DNA of 64,000 nucleotides, taken from contig NZ_QOVK01000021.1 in assembly GCF_004104075.1 (NCBI RefSeq), positions 18,807 through 82,806 of the forward strand, in the 5' to 3' direction. This DNA comes from Leeuwenhoekiella polynyae (GTDB lineage: Bacteria > Bacteroidota > Bacteroidia > Flavobacteriales > Flavobacteriaceae). The notes under the pieces are model-generated. The model ran no database searches, had not been told where the DNA came from, and saw nothing but the letters and a program-made list of their open reading frames with translations. This document shows, piece by piece, positions 21,303 to 30,598 of the stretch (its first letter is position 1; every line of letters starts with the position of its first letter). A program made the translations under genes and the position numbers.

Positions 21303-24300
21303 ATGATTAATAAGATAATCGCATTTTCCATTAATAATAAATTTATTATTGGACTACTTACCTTAGCACTAATAGGGACGGGTATTTGGTCCATGATGAC
21401 CGTCAACCTGGGATCGGTGCCAGATATTACTAACAACCAGGTTCAGGTGATCACCCAATCACCTAATCTTGCAACAGAAGATATTGAACAATTTGTAACC
21501 TATCCTGTAGAACTCTCAATGGGGAACCTGCCCGGGGTTACGGAAATACGATCTGTTTCCCGGTTTGGCCTTTCCGTGGTTACAATTGTTTTTGAGGACG
21601 ATATGGGCATTTACAAACCCCGTCAACTGGTTCAGGAAAAACTGAACGAAGTCAGGGACCAAATACCTGAAAAATTTGGAAGTCCCGCTATGGGGCCCAT
21701 TACTACAGGTTTGGGTGAGATTTATCAATATACGATAAAGCCCCAAAAAGAGTATGACACTGTTTATTCCCCTACGGAATTGCGTACCATCCAGGATTGG
21801 ATCGTAAAGCGTCAAATGACCCTCGTCGAAGGTGTAGTAGAGGTAAATTCATTTGGGGGCTCTATAAAACAATATGAAATTGCCATTAATCCCGAAAAAC
21901 TGAATGCGTTAAACGTTTCTATTTCCCAAGTCTTCGATGCCCTGCAAAAAAATAATGTTAATACAGGCGGTGCATATATAGAAAAAAATAATATGGCCAA
22001 TTTTATCCGTGGTGAGGGTTTAATCAGGTCACTAGATGATATAAAATCTATTGTTATCAAGAATGAAAATGGAGTGCCTGTAACAATTGGAGATGCAGCT
22101 GAAGAGGTCCAGTTTGGTAGCCAGGTACGCTATGGTGCTTTTACCCAGGACGGCCGTGAAGCTGTTGGCGGTATGGTGCTCATGTTGAAAGGTGCAAATC
22201 CTAATAAAGTAATTGCAAATGTTCAGGATCGTATGGAGACGGTAGAACAATCTTTGCCTGAAGGTTTATCAATAGAACCCTTCCTTGACAGAAGTGTTTT
22301 AATTGAAAGAACTACGAGTACCGTGACCCAGAATCTTCTGGAAGGTGCTTTAATCGTGATTTTTGCCCTGGTGATACTATTAGGTAGCTTAAGAGGTGGA
22401 CTTATAACAGCGACTACCATTCCTTTATCACTTCTTTTTGCTTTTATATTAATGAAGCAATTTAATGTCTGGGCCAATCTAATGAGTTTGGGAGCTATTG
22501 ACTTTGGAATTATTATAGACGGTGCTGTGATCATCATTGAGGGTACGGTATATGAAATACAAAAACGGATGCGTTCCGGCAAAATAAAATTTAATAAGGC
22601 TAAAATGGATGAAGTAGCCTATGATGCCGGAAGTACGATGATGGGTTCCGCCTTTTTTGGACAAATTATCATTCTTATCGTATTTGCGCCCATTCTTTTT
22701 CTAACGGGGGTAGAAGGGAAAATGTTTCGGCCAATGGCATTTACTTTTGGTTTTGCCATGATAGGTGCTATTTTCTTATGCCTTACCTATGTCCCTATGA
22801 TGTCTGCTTTATTTATGAAACCAATTCAGAATAAAAAGAACTGGTTTGGAAAGTTTGAACGCTGGCTGGAAAAAGTTAGTGATAAAATTATTGGAGGGAT
22901 TCAAAAAGGATACATGCCTTTATTAAAAGGAGCTTTAAGATTGAAGTTCATAGTATTGGGGTCTGCGGTTGTCTCACTTATAGTAGCCGGTTTTATCTTT
23001 TCCAGAATGGGAGGGGAATTTGTCCCTCAACTTGATGAAGGGGATATCGCCATGCAGGCGTTAATCAGGCCTGGAAGTGGGTTGAGTGAAACAATCGATG
23101 TTTCCACAAAAATAGAAGATATCCTTCTTGAGAATTTCCCGGAAGTAGAAACCGCCGTAGCGAGGATTGGGGTTGCCGATATCCCTACTGATCCAATGCC
23201 TATGGATATTGCCGATATGTTTATTGTATTAGAGAAGGATATGGATAATTGGACTTCGGCAAGTTCTAAAGAGGAATTGATAGAAAAGATCAAAGAGAAA
23301 CTTAATGAAGAACTTACGGGAGTCAACCTGGTTTTTAGCCAGCCTGTAGAGCTTCGTTTTAATGAACTGCTTACCGGGGTCAGGGAAGATGTTGCGGTAA
23401 AATTATATGGCGAAGATTTAGACCTTCTTGCTGAAAAAGCTGATAAAATGGCTGAAATAATACAGACTATACCGGGCGTAGGAGATGTGAACCCTGAACG
23501 AACATCTGGTCTTCCACAAATGACGGTGCGGTTTAATCGTAAAAAAATTGCGCAATATGGATTGGACATTGAAAAGATTAACGATTATATAAGTGCAGCT
23601 TTTGCCGGAGGAACGGCCGGAGTGATCTTTGAAGGGGAAAAGCGGTTTGATATGGTAATACGTTTTGATGAGGCGCACCGCCAAAGCATTGATGATTTAC
23701 GTACCCTCTATATAGATCTGCCGGATGGAACCCAGGTTCCGATTAAGGAAGTAGCTGATATTAGTTATGTACCGGGTCCTATGCAAATTTCCAGGGATAA
23801 CACCTTTAGAAGAACCTATGTGGGAGTTAATGCCCGCGGGAGGGATGTGGAATCTGTGGTAAATGACATCCAGCAAAAATTGGATGAAGAGTTAGATTTA
23901 CCTCCAGGATATTACATTACTTATGGTGGGGAGTTTGAAAACCTTCAAAGAGCAAAAGGGCGTTTACAAATAGTAGTGCCCATCGCTCTATTTCTGATAT
24001 TCGTGCTTCTGTACTTTGCACTCCAATCTTTTTCCCAATCAATTATGATCTATATAGCCATTCCACTGGCGGCTATTGGAGGAATATTTGCTCTTTGGTT
24101 AAGAGATATGCCGTTTAGTATTTCAGCTGGTGTAGGCTTCATTGTATTGTTTGGGGTTGCCGTTTTAAACGGGCTGGTGCTTATTAACAGGTTTAATTCC
24201 TTAAAAGAAGAAGGGGTAACCAGTATAAAAGATAGAATTTTTACAGGAACCAAAGAACGAATACGTCCCATTATGTTAACAGCAACAACAGATATTTTTG

Positions 24301-25736
24301 GATTTCTGCCGATGGCTTTTTCATCGTCAGCAGGAGCTGAAGTACAACGACCCCTTGCTACGGTTGTTATTGGTGGCATGCTTACAGCTACCTTACTTAC
24401 GCTGGTTGTTCTTCCTGTCCTTTATACATTTGTAGAGAAGAGACGAGAGAAAAAGGAACAGAACAAGCTTGGTTCTTCCAATTCACGATCTTTAGCCACA
24501 ATTTTGATAATTGGCTTGATGTTAGGCGGAACCTTTTCCGTAAATGCACAATCTGATGAAATGTCATCGGAAAATCCAATACAGGATTCTTTACAAACTA
24601 TTAGTTTGGAAGAGGCTAAAGAAATGGCAATCCAAAACTTTCCACAATTAAAAGCTGCCCAACTTGAAATTGAAAGTGAGGAAGTATTGCGTAAAACCGC
24701 CTATGATTTTGGGAATACCCAAATCTTTACAGGAAAAGAAGAGGTAGGAAATGGCTCTGATGGGATCTATACCCAAATTGGTGTTCAACAACAAGGCATA
24801 GATGTTTTTGGAATAGCTCCCCGTTTGAAATTACAGAAAGAAAGGGTGGCCCTTGCTGAAAATGCTTTAGAACTAAATACCTTAGAAGTGGAACGTGAAG
24901 TAAGCAGGGCCTGGGCTTCAGTTTATACAAGTAAAAAGAGGTATCGGGTATATAAGAAAATGGATTCAATTTTTGAAGACATTGAAAGAGCAGCACGAAT
25001 CAGGTATGAAACAGAAGCTACCTCTAAACTGGAGTATCTTGCTACTTCAAATCAGGGGAATGAGGTTAAAATACAGCTGGAACAATCGTACCGAGATTAC
25101 CTGAAATCATTACAGCGTCTAAATTTATGGTTTGTTAGTGATACGATCTATGATGTACCAGATTTGCCTGTTGAAACTTTAGACGAACCTTTAAACTTTC
25201 TGGTAGAGTCGCTTGAAAATCATCCGTTGCTGCAGGTTTCGGAACAAAGGATAGATGTTGCCAAAGCGGTTACCAGAGAACGAAAATCTGAATTTTTGCC
25301 CAAATTTCAGGGTCAGTACGGTAGGCAGGAAATAGCCGGGCAATCGGGTTTCTTCCAATATCAAATAGGAATTCAAATTCCGCTGTTTTTTGGGCCGGAA
25401 TTAGGCCGTACACAGGAAGCACAAGTAAATAGACAGATTGCAGAGCAAAACTTTTATCAGGATAAAATCGAACTGGAAACCGCCTATAAAAATATGCGTG
25501 AAGACTACATCAAATGGAGAAACTCATGGAATTATTATAGGGATGAAGCACTTCCGCTGGCCAAAGAGCAACAAGGTGGATCAGTGCTGGCCTTTAAGGA
25601 AGGCGCTATCGATTATGTGACATTTCTCCAAAATATAAGAGATGCCATTAGAATCGAGGTAAATGCCTGGAGTGCTTTTAACGATTATCTCGACAGCCGC
25701 TACCAACTGGAATATTACCTTAAGAATTCAAATTAA
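21303..25736 (+). CDS. cusA: CusA/CzcA heavy-metal RND transporter fused to a CusC/TolC-like outer-membrane channel
   Basis: 1477 residues. Residues 1-~1050 are an HME-type RND pump with twelve expected membrane helices and the proton-relay motif DFGIIIDGAVIIIEG in TM4 (Asp, Asp, Glu conserved). After FVEKRREKKEQNK comes a second signal-like segment (about 1057-1082: RSLATILIIGLMLGGTFS then VNA-Q). The last ~390 residues are a TolC/CusC-family outer-membrane factor with long coiled coils. Fused pumps of this length are known in Bacteroidetes; the internal signal suggests that the polypeptide is cut. Metal (Cu/Ag versus Zn/Co/Cd) is not decided. Confidence 0.93.
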   Translation: MINKIIAFSINNKFIIGLLTLALIGTGIWSMMTVNLGSVPDITNNQVQVITQSPNLATEDIEQFVTYPVELSMGNLPGVTEIRSVSRFGLSVVTIVFEDDMGIYKPRQLVQEKLNEVRDQIPEKFGSPAMGPITTGLGEIYQYTIKPQKEYDTVYSPTELRTIQDWIVKRQMTLVEGVVEVNSFGGSIKQYEIAINPEKLNALNVSISQVFDALQKNNVNTGGAYIEKNNMANFIRGEGLIRSLDDIKSIVIKNENGVPVTIGDAAEEVQFGSQVRYGAFTQDGREAVGGMVLMLKGANPNKVIANVQDRMETVEQSLPEGLSIEPFLDRSVLIERTTSTVTQNLLEGALIVIFALVILLGSLRGGLITATTIPLSLLFAFILMKQFNVWANLMSLGAIDFGIIIDGAVIIIEGTVYEIQKRMRSGKIKFNKAKMDEVAYDAGSTMMGSAFFGQIIILIVFAPILFLTGVEGKMFRPMAFTFGFAMIGAIFLCLTYVPMMSALFMKPIQNKKNWFGKFERWLEKVSDKIIGGIQKGYMPLLKGALRLKFIVLGSAVVSLIVAGFIFSRMGGEFVPQLDEGDIAMQALIRPGSGLSETIDVSTKIEDILLENFPEVETAVARIGVADIPTDPMPMDIADMFIVLEKDMDNWTSASSKEELIEKIKEKLNEELTGVNLVFSQPVELRFNELLTGVREDVAVKLYGEDLDLLAEKADKMAEIIQTIPGVGDVNPERTSGLPQMTVRFNRKKIAQYGLDIEKINDYISAAFAGGTAGVIFEGEKRFDMVIRFDEAHRQSIDDLRTLYIDLPDGTQVPIKEVADISYVPGPMQISRDNTFRRTYVGVNARGRDVESVVNDIQQKLDEELDLPPGYYITYGGEFENLQRAKGRLQIVVPIALFLIFVLLYFALQSFSQSIMIYIAIPLAAIGGIFALWLRDMPFSISAGVGFIVLFGVAVLNGLVLINRFNSLKEEGVTSIKDRIFTGTKERIRPIMLTATTDIFGFLPMAFSSSAGAEVQRPLATVVIGGMLTATLLTLVVLPVLYTFVEKRREKKEQNKLGSSNSRSLATILIIGLMLGGTFSVNAQSDEMSSENPIQDSLQTISLEEAKEMAIQNFPQLKAAQLEIESEEVLRKTAYDFGNTQIFTGKEEVGNGSDGIYTQIGVQQQGIDVFGIAPRLKLQKERVALAENALELNTLEVEREVSRAWASVYTSKKRYRVYKKMDSIFEDIERAARIRYETEATSKLEYLATSNQGNEVKIQLEQSYRDYLKSLQRLNLWFVSDTIYDVPDLPVETLDEPLNFLVESLENHPLLQVSEQRIDVAKAVTRERKSEFLPKFQGQYGRQEIAGQSGFFQYQIGIQIPLFFGPELGRTQEAQVNRQIAEQNFYQDKIELETAYKNMREDYIKWRNSWNYYRDEALPLAKEQQGGSVLAFKEGAIDYVTFLQNIRDAIRIEVNAWSAFNDYLDSRYQLEYYLKNSN

Positions 25737-25758
25737 AAATTAAAATAAGAAAATCGAT

Positions 25759-27009
25759 ATGAATACAAGATCAATAAATATTCTAATGCTTGCCTTAACG
25801 CTCAGCATATTCTTTGGATGTAAAGAAAATCCTGCGGCAGGGGAAGATGCTTCCAGTGAAACTGCAACTACTAATACCGAAGAAGGTGAAAATCACGGTG
25901 AGGAAGGAGATGAAGAACACGGTGAAGAAGAAGGTGGGATGCGTTCGGTACATCTTTCAGAAATGAAATTCAATAGTCTGGGGATTAAAGTAGATACCTT
26001 GCCTAAAAAAGCTTTGTCGGGTATTGTGGAAGCCAATGGCCAGTTAGAAGTGCCGCCACAATATGAAGCTACCGTTACGGCAATTTTAGGCGGTAATATA
26101 ACTTCTATAAAGGTTATTGAGGGGGATAAGGTAAATAAAGGTCAGGTGTTGGCTTATCTTTCTCACCCAAATTTAACCAGAATGCAGTCTGATTATATTA
26201 ATGCATATAGTAGGATGCAATTTTTGGAAAAGGAATTTGAAAGACAGAAACGTTTATATGAAGCAGAGGTAGGATCTGGAAAATCTTTTCAACAAACCCA
26301 ATCAGATTACCAGTCTGTACAAGGTGAAGTGCGGGGGTACGAATCGCAATTGCGCCAGTTAAACCTAAATGCTTCCCAGGTTAGAGACGGTGAATTATAT
26401 GAATATATTCCGGTAGTAAGCCCAATTGGAGGTTATATTGAAAAAGTACTGGTACAGGTAGGACAATATGTAGACCCTCAGACCAGTATGTTTATGGTAG
26501 TTGATAATGAACATGTTCATGCCGATCTAATGGTTTTTGAAAAAGATATTTATAAGGTGAAAGAAGGCCAAAAGATTGCGTTTACACTGGAATCGGTTCC
26601 AGGCAGTAATTTAACCGGGGAAATTTATTCAGTGGGGAAACAATTTGAACAAAACCCCAAAGCGGTACATGTGCATGCAGAAATCGATAATAAAGAAGAT
26701 TTTCTAATTCCGGGGATGTATATAAACGGAAAAATCAGGACCGGTGAAGAAGCTGTTCCTGCCTTACCGGAAGAAGCAATAATTGAAGAAGAAGGAAATC
26801 CCTACATCTTTACGGCCCAAAAACACCAGGAAGATGGTGAAACCGAATGGGAATTGAAACCAGTGCAGGTTAGAACGGGAATAAATGAAGATGGTTGGGT
26901 TGAAATTAAACTGCTGGAGCCTCTGCCTGAAGGTACGTTGGTTGCCTATAATAATGCCTATTATCTGGTTTCTGAAATGCAGAAAAGCCAGACTTCCCAT
27001 GGTCATTAA
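25759..27009 (+). CDS. cusB: CusB/CzcB-type periplasmic adaptor lipoprotein
   Basis: 416 residues. Lipobox in LSIFFGC, then an acidic/His-rich leader (HGEEGDEEHGEEEGG) able to bind metal. Barrel-sandwich hybrid and lipoyl halves flank a coiled hairpin (~130-200, QRLYEAEVGSGKSFQQ region), followed by a beta-barrel and membrane-proximal domain. Joins the inner-membrane pump to the TolC channel. 22 bp behind the pump gene, same operon. Confidence 0.92.
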   Translation: MNTRSINILMLALTLSIFFGCKENPAAGEDASSETATTNTEEGENHGEEGDEEHGEEEGGMRSVHLSEMKFNSLGIKVDTLPKKALSGIVEANGQLEVPPQYEATVTAILGGNITSIKVIEGDKVNKGQVLAYLSHPNLTRMQSDYINAYSRMQFLEKEFERQKRLYEAEVGSGKSFQQTQSDYQSVQGEVRGYESQLRQLNLNASQVRDGELYEYIPVVSPIGGYIEKVLVQVGQYVDPQTSMFMVVDNEHVHADLMVFEKDIYKVKEGQKIAFTLESVPGSNLTGEIYSVGKQFEQNPKAVHVHAEIDNKEDFLIPGMYINGKIRTGEEAVPALPEEAIIEEEGNPYIFTAQKHQEDGETEWELKPVQVRTGINEDGWVEIKLLEPLPEGTLVAYNNAYYLVSEMQKSQTSHGH

Positions 27010-27105
27010 ATTAAAAAAATTAGATGGATGGACTCTCTGTTAAATGTTTGTCTTAATTAAAATTCCAGAGGGTTCATCCTTAATACTAAAATTAATATTA
27101 CAGCA

Positions 27106-27444
27106 ATGAAAGAAATAAAAGCATTTATAAAACCGAAACGAGTTCAAAATGTAATTGAAGCTCTTAGTGAAAGCGGATTTAAAAGTATGACCCTTTCCCA
27201 GGGAGAAGGAACGGGGGCTTTTAAAGCAAAAGGCGCATCACCTTCTTTAGATTTCCGTGTAACAGACAGTCCGGTTGTAAAGTTAGAACTGGTATGTCAA
27301 AACGAAGAAGCACAATCAGCAATAGATATTATCCTTGAGAATGCAAAAACAACTGAACCCGGTGACGGAATAATTTATCTTTCCGATATTGAAGATGCCT
27401 TCCAGATAAAAACCGGGGAATCCATAAAGCGTTACGACCCCTAA
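27106..27444 (+). CDS. PII-like signalling protein associated with metal efflux (PII-NG type)
   Basis: 112 residues with the PII fold: MKEIKAFIKPKRVQNVIEAL at the start and the C-terminal signature GDGIIYLSDIEDAFQIKTGE. The T-loop region is short and has no Tyr at the classical uridylylation place, so it is not GlnB/GlnK. A PII subgroup (PII-NG) encoded beside CusAB-type efflux genes has been described, and this gene fits it. Probably binds a nucleotide or ligand and tunes the RND pump. Target unproven. Confidence 0.8.
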   Translation: MKEIKAFIKPKRVQNVIEALSESGFKSMTLSQGEGTGAFKAKGASPSLDFRVTDSPVVKLELVCQNEEAQSAIDIILENAKTTEPGDGIIYLSDIEDAFQIKTGESIKRYDP

Positions 27445-27459
27445 ATACTTTTATAGCAA

Positions 27460-27882
27460 ATGGAAAAAATAGTAAAAAAGTTGGAAAGCAAAGGCATCCG
27501 CCCTACGGCAATGCGCTTGATGACCTATAGACGGCTGGCACAACTGAATGTGGCCGTTAGCTTAGGCGACCTTGGAAAGGATTTCGAAAGCTCGGAAAGG
27601 AGTACGCTTTTCCGTACTATGAAGACATTTGAAGAAAAAGGAATCGTGCATCAAATTGAGGATGGCACCGGCATCATTAAATATGCCCTGTGCGAAGACA
27701 ATTGTGAATGTGAGGTGGGAAACGACCTTCACTTACATTTTCATTGCAATAGTTGCGGGGAAACCGTGTGCCTTACAGAGCACAAAATCCCTCAGATAAA
27801 CCTGCCCGACGGCTATGTGGCAGAGGATATCAATCTGGTGGCCAAGGGAGTCTGTGAGAAATGTAGCAATGACTTGGATTAA
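27460..27882 (+). CDS. Fur-family metalloregulator, copy 1
   Basis: 140 residues: winged helix (1-~85) with STLFRTMKTFEEKGIVHQIEDG, then the dimerisation domain with HLHFHCNSCGE. Structural zinc site Cys96/Cys99 with Cys132/Cys135. DNA-binding sensor of Zn, Fe or peroxide. 15 bp behind the PII-like gene. A second, divergent copy lies at 34841-35269. Likely controls the efflux operon. Confidence 0.92.
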   Translation: MEKIVKKLESKGIRPTAMRLMTYRRLAQLNVAVSLGDLGKDFESSERSTLFRTMKTFEEKGIVHQIEDGTGIIKYALCEDNCECEVGNDLHLHFHCNSCGETVCLTEHKIPQINLPDGYVAEDINLVAKGVCEKCSNDLD

Positions 27883-27908
27883 GTTTTTTGATTTAAAAAA
27901 TTGGAACA

Positions 27909-28268
27909 ATGATGAAAATTTATAAAAAAGAAAACAAGGTATATATGGTAGCTCAAAATAGATTGGATGCTACCGATTATGACAATTTGATATCTCAATT
28001 AAAAAACCATATACAGGCAAACCATAAAGTATACTGGTATATTGAAATGGAAAATTTTGAGGGGTGGACTGCAAGTGCGTATTGGAAAGGCATTGAACTG
28101 AAACTTCCGAATGAAGAACGCGTTAAAAAGGTTGCATTGGTGGGAATTACAAAATGGCAGGAACAGTTTACCGAAGTTTTGATACCCTTTACAAAGGCAC
28201 ATATTAAATTCTTTAGCCCTGAAGAAAAACATTTGGCCAAGGAATGGATGGAGAAAGGAAATCATTAA
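27909..28268 (+). CDS. SpoIIAA-like (STAS/SEC14-type) protein, copy 1
   Basis: 119 residues with the SpoIIAA-like fold: beta strands, then YWYIEMENFEGWTASAYWKG and the C-terminal FFSPEEKHLAKEWMEKG. Family members bind small lipophilic ligands or act as anti-anti-sigma-like regulators; function unknown. Two relatives exist in this island: a truncated near-copy at 29303-29524 and a divergent full one at 42465-42821. ATG at 27912 is equally possible. Confidence 0.85.
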   Translation: MMKIYKKENKVYMVAQNRLDATDYDNLISQLKNHIQANHKVYWYIEMENFEGWTASAYWKGIELKLPNEERVKKVALVGITKWQEQFTEVLIPFTKAHIKFFSPEEKHLAKEWMEKGNH

Positions 28269-28298
28269 AAAAGTTAAGTAAATTTAAACAGAAAGATT

Positions 28299-28550
28299 AT
28301 GATGGACAACTGGAATTTTGGGGGAATGCACTGGATATGGTGGGGACTTTGGATAATTCTTATCTTTTGGATATTTTTAATTCCTTACCCCACCCCGGGA
28401 CAAAAACGGAAAAAAGACGGAGCAATGGAAATTCTAAGGGAGCGTTTTGCACGGGGCGAAATAAGCGAGGAAGAATATAAACACCGGGTAAATATACTTC
28501 AAAATAAAAATGAACCAAAGGACCAGAAAAAAATTAGGCAGGAAAAATAA
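28299..28550 (+). CDS. Small SHOCT-domain membrane protein, copy 1
   Basis: 83 residues: one Trp-rich membrane helix (MHWIWWGLWIILIFWIFLI) and a C-terminal SHOCT motif (AMEILRERFARGEISEEEYK). SHOCT is a short oligomerisation helix pair. The stop shares one base with the YceI start. A broken second copy lies 1256 bp downstream. No specific function can be named. Confidence 0.82.
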   Translation: MMDNWNFGGMHWIWWGLWIILIFWIFLIPYPTPGQKRKKDGAMEILRERFARGEISEEEYKHRVNILQNKNEPKDQKKIRQEK

Positions 28551-29092
28551 TGGGAAAAGGACAACTAACTATATTTTTTTTAATGCTGGCTCCTATCCTG
28601 CATACCCAAACTATATACAGTACACGGGAGGGGCATATCCTTATAAAAGCTAATATAGATGGCAATGCATTTAAGGCGGAAAGCCATCAACTTTCCATGT
28701 TTTTTGATTACACAAGTAAAGAAATTACGGGTTCCATAGATTTGAGAACTATAGACACAAATAATCCACAGCTAGCCACCTATCTTAAAAGTACTCAAGC
28801 ACCTATATGGATAAGATTTTCCGGGAAGGTCCCGGTTGAGGATTTCCTTTTGCGCCCACATGAACCAATTGATTTTAATTGGTTGGTAACGATCAGGCTT
28901 CCTAATAAAGAAGTGCAAAACTACTTTAAAGCGACATTGACCCACATCCCCCAAGGTCCTACATTTTCCTGTCTTTTAAGTGCCGGTGGATTTATAGAGA
29001 AAACTATAAGCCCAAGCTTAAATCAAGTGGTTCCTGGACTTGAAGGATCCATAGAAATAAAATTTGCCCAGCTTATTTTAAAGAAAGAGTGA
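28550..29092 (+). CDS. YceI-family periplasmic lipid-binding-like protein
   Basis: 180 residues. Signal peptide MGKGQLTIFFLMLAPILHTQ, then the lipocalin-like YceI beta-barrel (about 25-178), with ITGSIDLRTI and the C-terminal VPGLEGSIEIKFAQLILKK. YceI proteins bind polyisoprenoids or fatty amides and are induced by base or osmotic stress. Lies between the two copies of the duplicated SpoIIAA-SHOCT segment, suggesting that it was part of the duplicated unit. Confidence 0.8.
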   Translation: MGKGQLTIFFLMLAPILHTQTIYSTREGHILIKANIDGNAFKAESHQLSMFFDYTSKEITGSIDLRTIDTNNPQLATYLKSTQAPIWIRFSGKVPVEDFLLRPHEPIDFNWLVTIRLPNKEVQNYFKATLTHIPQGPTFSCLLSAGGFIEKTISPSLNQVVPGLEGSIEIKFAQLILKKE

Positions 29093-29254
29093 ATGCCATT
29101 TAATTCAAAATAACATAGAAAGATGAAAAAGTATAAATAGAATCCCATCCTCTTCCAGTAGTGCCTTATTAAAATAGCGCTGGGGAGATGTAATAAGTGT
29201 AAATAAAATATCCTCCTGCCGTACAAAATTTGTACCGCAATTAGGGACATAGAT

Positions 29255-29524
29255 GTGATATATAAATATTTCCGTCTTATCATTTTTCGCTTATTACTAA
29301 TAATGGAAAATTTTGAGGGGTGGACCGCAAGTGCGTATTGGAAGAGCATTGAACTGAAACTTCCGAACGAAGAACGCGTTAAAAAGGTTGCATTGGTGGG
29401 AAATACAAAATGGAAGGAACAGTTTACGGAAGTTTTGATTCCCTTTACAAGGGCACATATTAAATTCTTTAGCCCTGAAGAAAAAGATTTGGCCAAGGAA
29501 TGGATGGAGAAAGGAAATCATTAA
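29255..29524 (+). pseudogene. Truncated duplicate of the SpoIIAA-like gene
   Basis: From ATG 29303 (MENFEGWTASAYWKS) to the stop the sequence is almost identical to residues 47-119 of the gene at 27909-28268. Homology begins abruptly at base 29302, at a constant offset of 1256 bp; the N-terminal 46 residues are missing, and upstream sequence (29093-29302) is unrelated and holds no gene. A 16-residue in-frame hydrophobic leader from 29255 could allow translation, but half of the fold is absent. Confidence 0.75.
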
Positions 29525-29557
29525 AAAAGTTAAATAAATTTAAACAGAAAGATTATG

Positions 29558-29773
29558 ATGGACGACTGATATTTTGGGGGAATGCACTGGATATGGTGGG
29601 GGCTTTGGATAATCCTTATCTTTTGGATATTCTTAATTCCTTATCCCACCCCGGGACAAAACAGACGGAAGGATAAGGCTATGGAAGCCCTGAGAGATCG
29701 ATACGCCCGGGACGAGATAAGCGATGAGGAATTTGAACAAAAGAAGAAAGTCCTTCAGGATAAGAAGAAGTAG
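29558..29773 (+). pseudogene. Second SHOCT gene, early stop, possible restart at 29582
   Basis: Duplicate of the gene at 28299-28550. The fifth codon, TGG in copy 1, is TGA here (29567-29569), which stops the original frame. The ATG at 29582 restarts in frame and would give 63 residues with the whole membrane helix (MHWIWWGLWIILIFWIFLI) and SHOCT motif (RYARDEISDEEFEQKKKV). Thus a slightly shorter functional protein is possible. The SHOCT part has diverged more than the helix. Confidence 0.7.
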
Positions 29774-29831
29774 TTATAAGGCCACAGGTATCGAAGGCGA
29801 TGGCACCTATGGCATATAAAAGAAGGTAAAA

Positions 29832-30593
29832 ATGAAAAAACGGAAAGTATTTGTTTTTATATTCATTGGATTAGCCCTTGGCTTATTTATAATACAGCCC
29901 CTGGCTATTTCACTCCACATGTATGACATGCAGGGAGATAATGGCGAATGGTGGAAATACCTGCTTGCTTCATATCAGCAGGAATTTAGAGTATGGGATT
30001 TGGATCAAGCCATAATCAAATTGCTATTTGGACTGCTGGGCATTGCCTTGTCGCTTATGTTTATGGTCAGGCAAAGAATATTTCAATTGACCGGAAGAAG
30101 AGATAAGCTGGAGGAGATCAGAGAGCTGATTGCGGCAGGAGAAAACCAGCAAGTAGAATTTAAATCTACCTTGAGATGGGATTTGAGGCAGTTTAAACCG
30201 AATAAGGCTTTGGAAGACGTAATAGCAAAAACAATTGCCGGGTTTATGAACACCCAAGGAGGGCATTTAATTATCGGAATTGATGATGAAGGTAGTATTC
30301 TGGGGCTGGAACAGGATTATGGTACTTTAAAAAAACCTGGCAAGGACGGGTTTGAGCAATATATAATGCAATTGGTGTCCCTCAAGTTGGGTACCCATTT
30401 TTGCACTTTGGTTAAAGTGTCTTTTCACCAATTTGAAGAAAAGGATATCTGTTATGTAAGGGTTCACAAATCACAAAAACCTGTGTATTTGAATTTGGGC
30501 GATCGTTCGCATTTCTTTATCAGAACAGGGAACGGAACCCGCGAGTTGGATATGCCCGAGGCGTTGGAATATATGGAAACATACTTAAACTAA
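29832..30593 (+). CDS. Membrane-anchored AlbA_2 (Schlafen-type) domain protein
   Basis: 253 residues. Two membrane helices (about 5-25 and 55-75) and then a cytoplasmic AlbA_2 domain (~95-250) with VEFKSTLRWDLR, AGFMNTQGGHLIIGIDDEG and SHFFIRTGNGTREL. The C-terminal ATPase-like and winged-helix parts usual in RecG-like relatives are absent. Such domains bind nucleic acid or nucleotides; here tied to the membrane. Function unknown. 6 bp ahead of the zinc-ribbon gene. Confidence 0.82.
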   Translation: MKKRKVFVFIFIGLALGLFIIQPLAISLHMYDMQGDNGEWWKYLLASYQQEFRVWDLDQAIIKLLFGLLGIALSLMFMVRQRIFQLTGRRDKLEEIRELIAAGENQQVEFKSTLRWDLRQFKPNKALEDVIAKTIAGFMNTQGGHLIIGIDDEGSILGLEQDYGTLKKPGKDGFEQYIMQLVSLKLGTHFCTLVKVSFHQFEEKDICYVRVHKSQKPVYLNLGDRSHFFIRTGNGTRELDMPEALEYMETYLN

Positions 30594-30598
30594 ACAAT

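Noticed and set aside
23027..23569. 180-codon minus-strand open frame inside the RND pump gene
   Set aside because: Low-complexity Ser/Ile-rich translation opposite to a conserved pump; no start context of its own.
29023..29496. 157-codon minus-strand frame over the duplicated SpoIIAA segment
   Set aside because: The same antisense frame exists over the first copy; it only mirrors the plus-strand coding sequence.
29567..29569. TGA read as selenocysteine or tryptophan
   Set aside because: The paralogous copy has TGG at this codon in a duplicated, decaying segment; no recoding signal or selenoprotein context.
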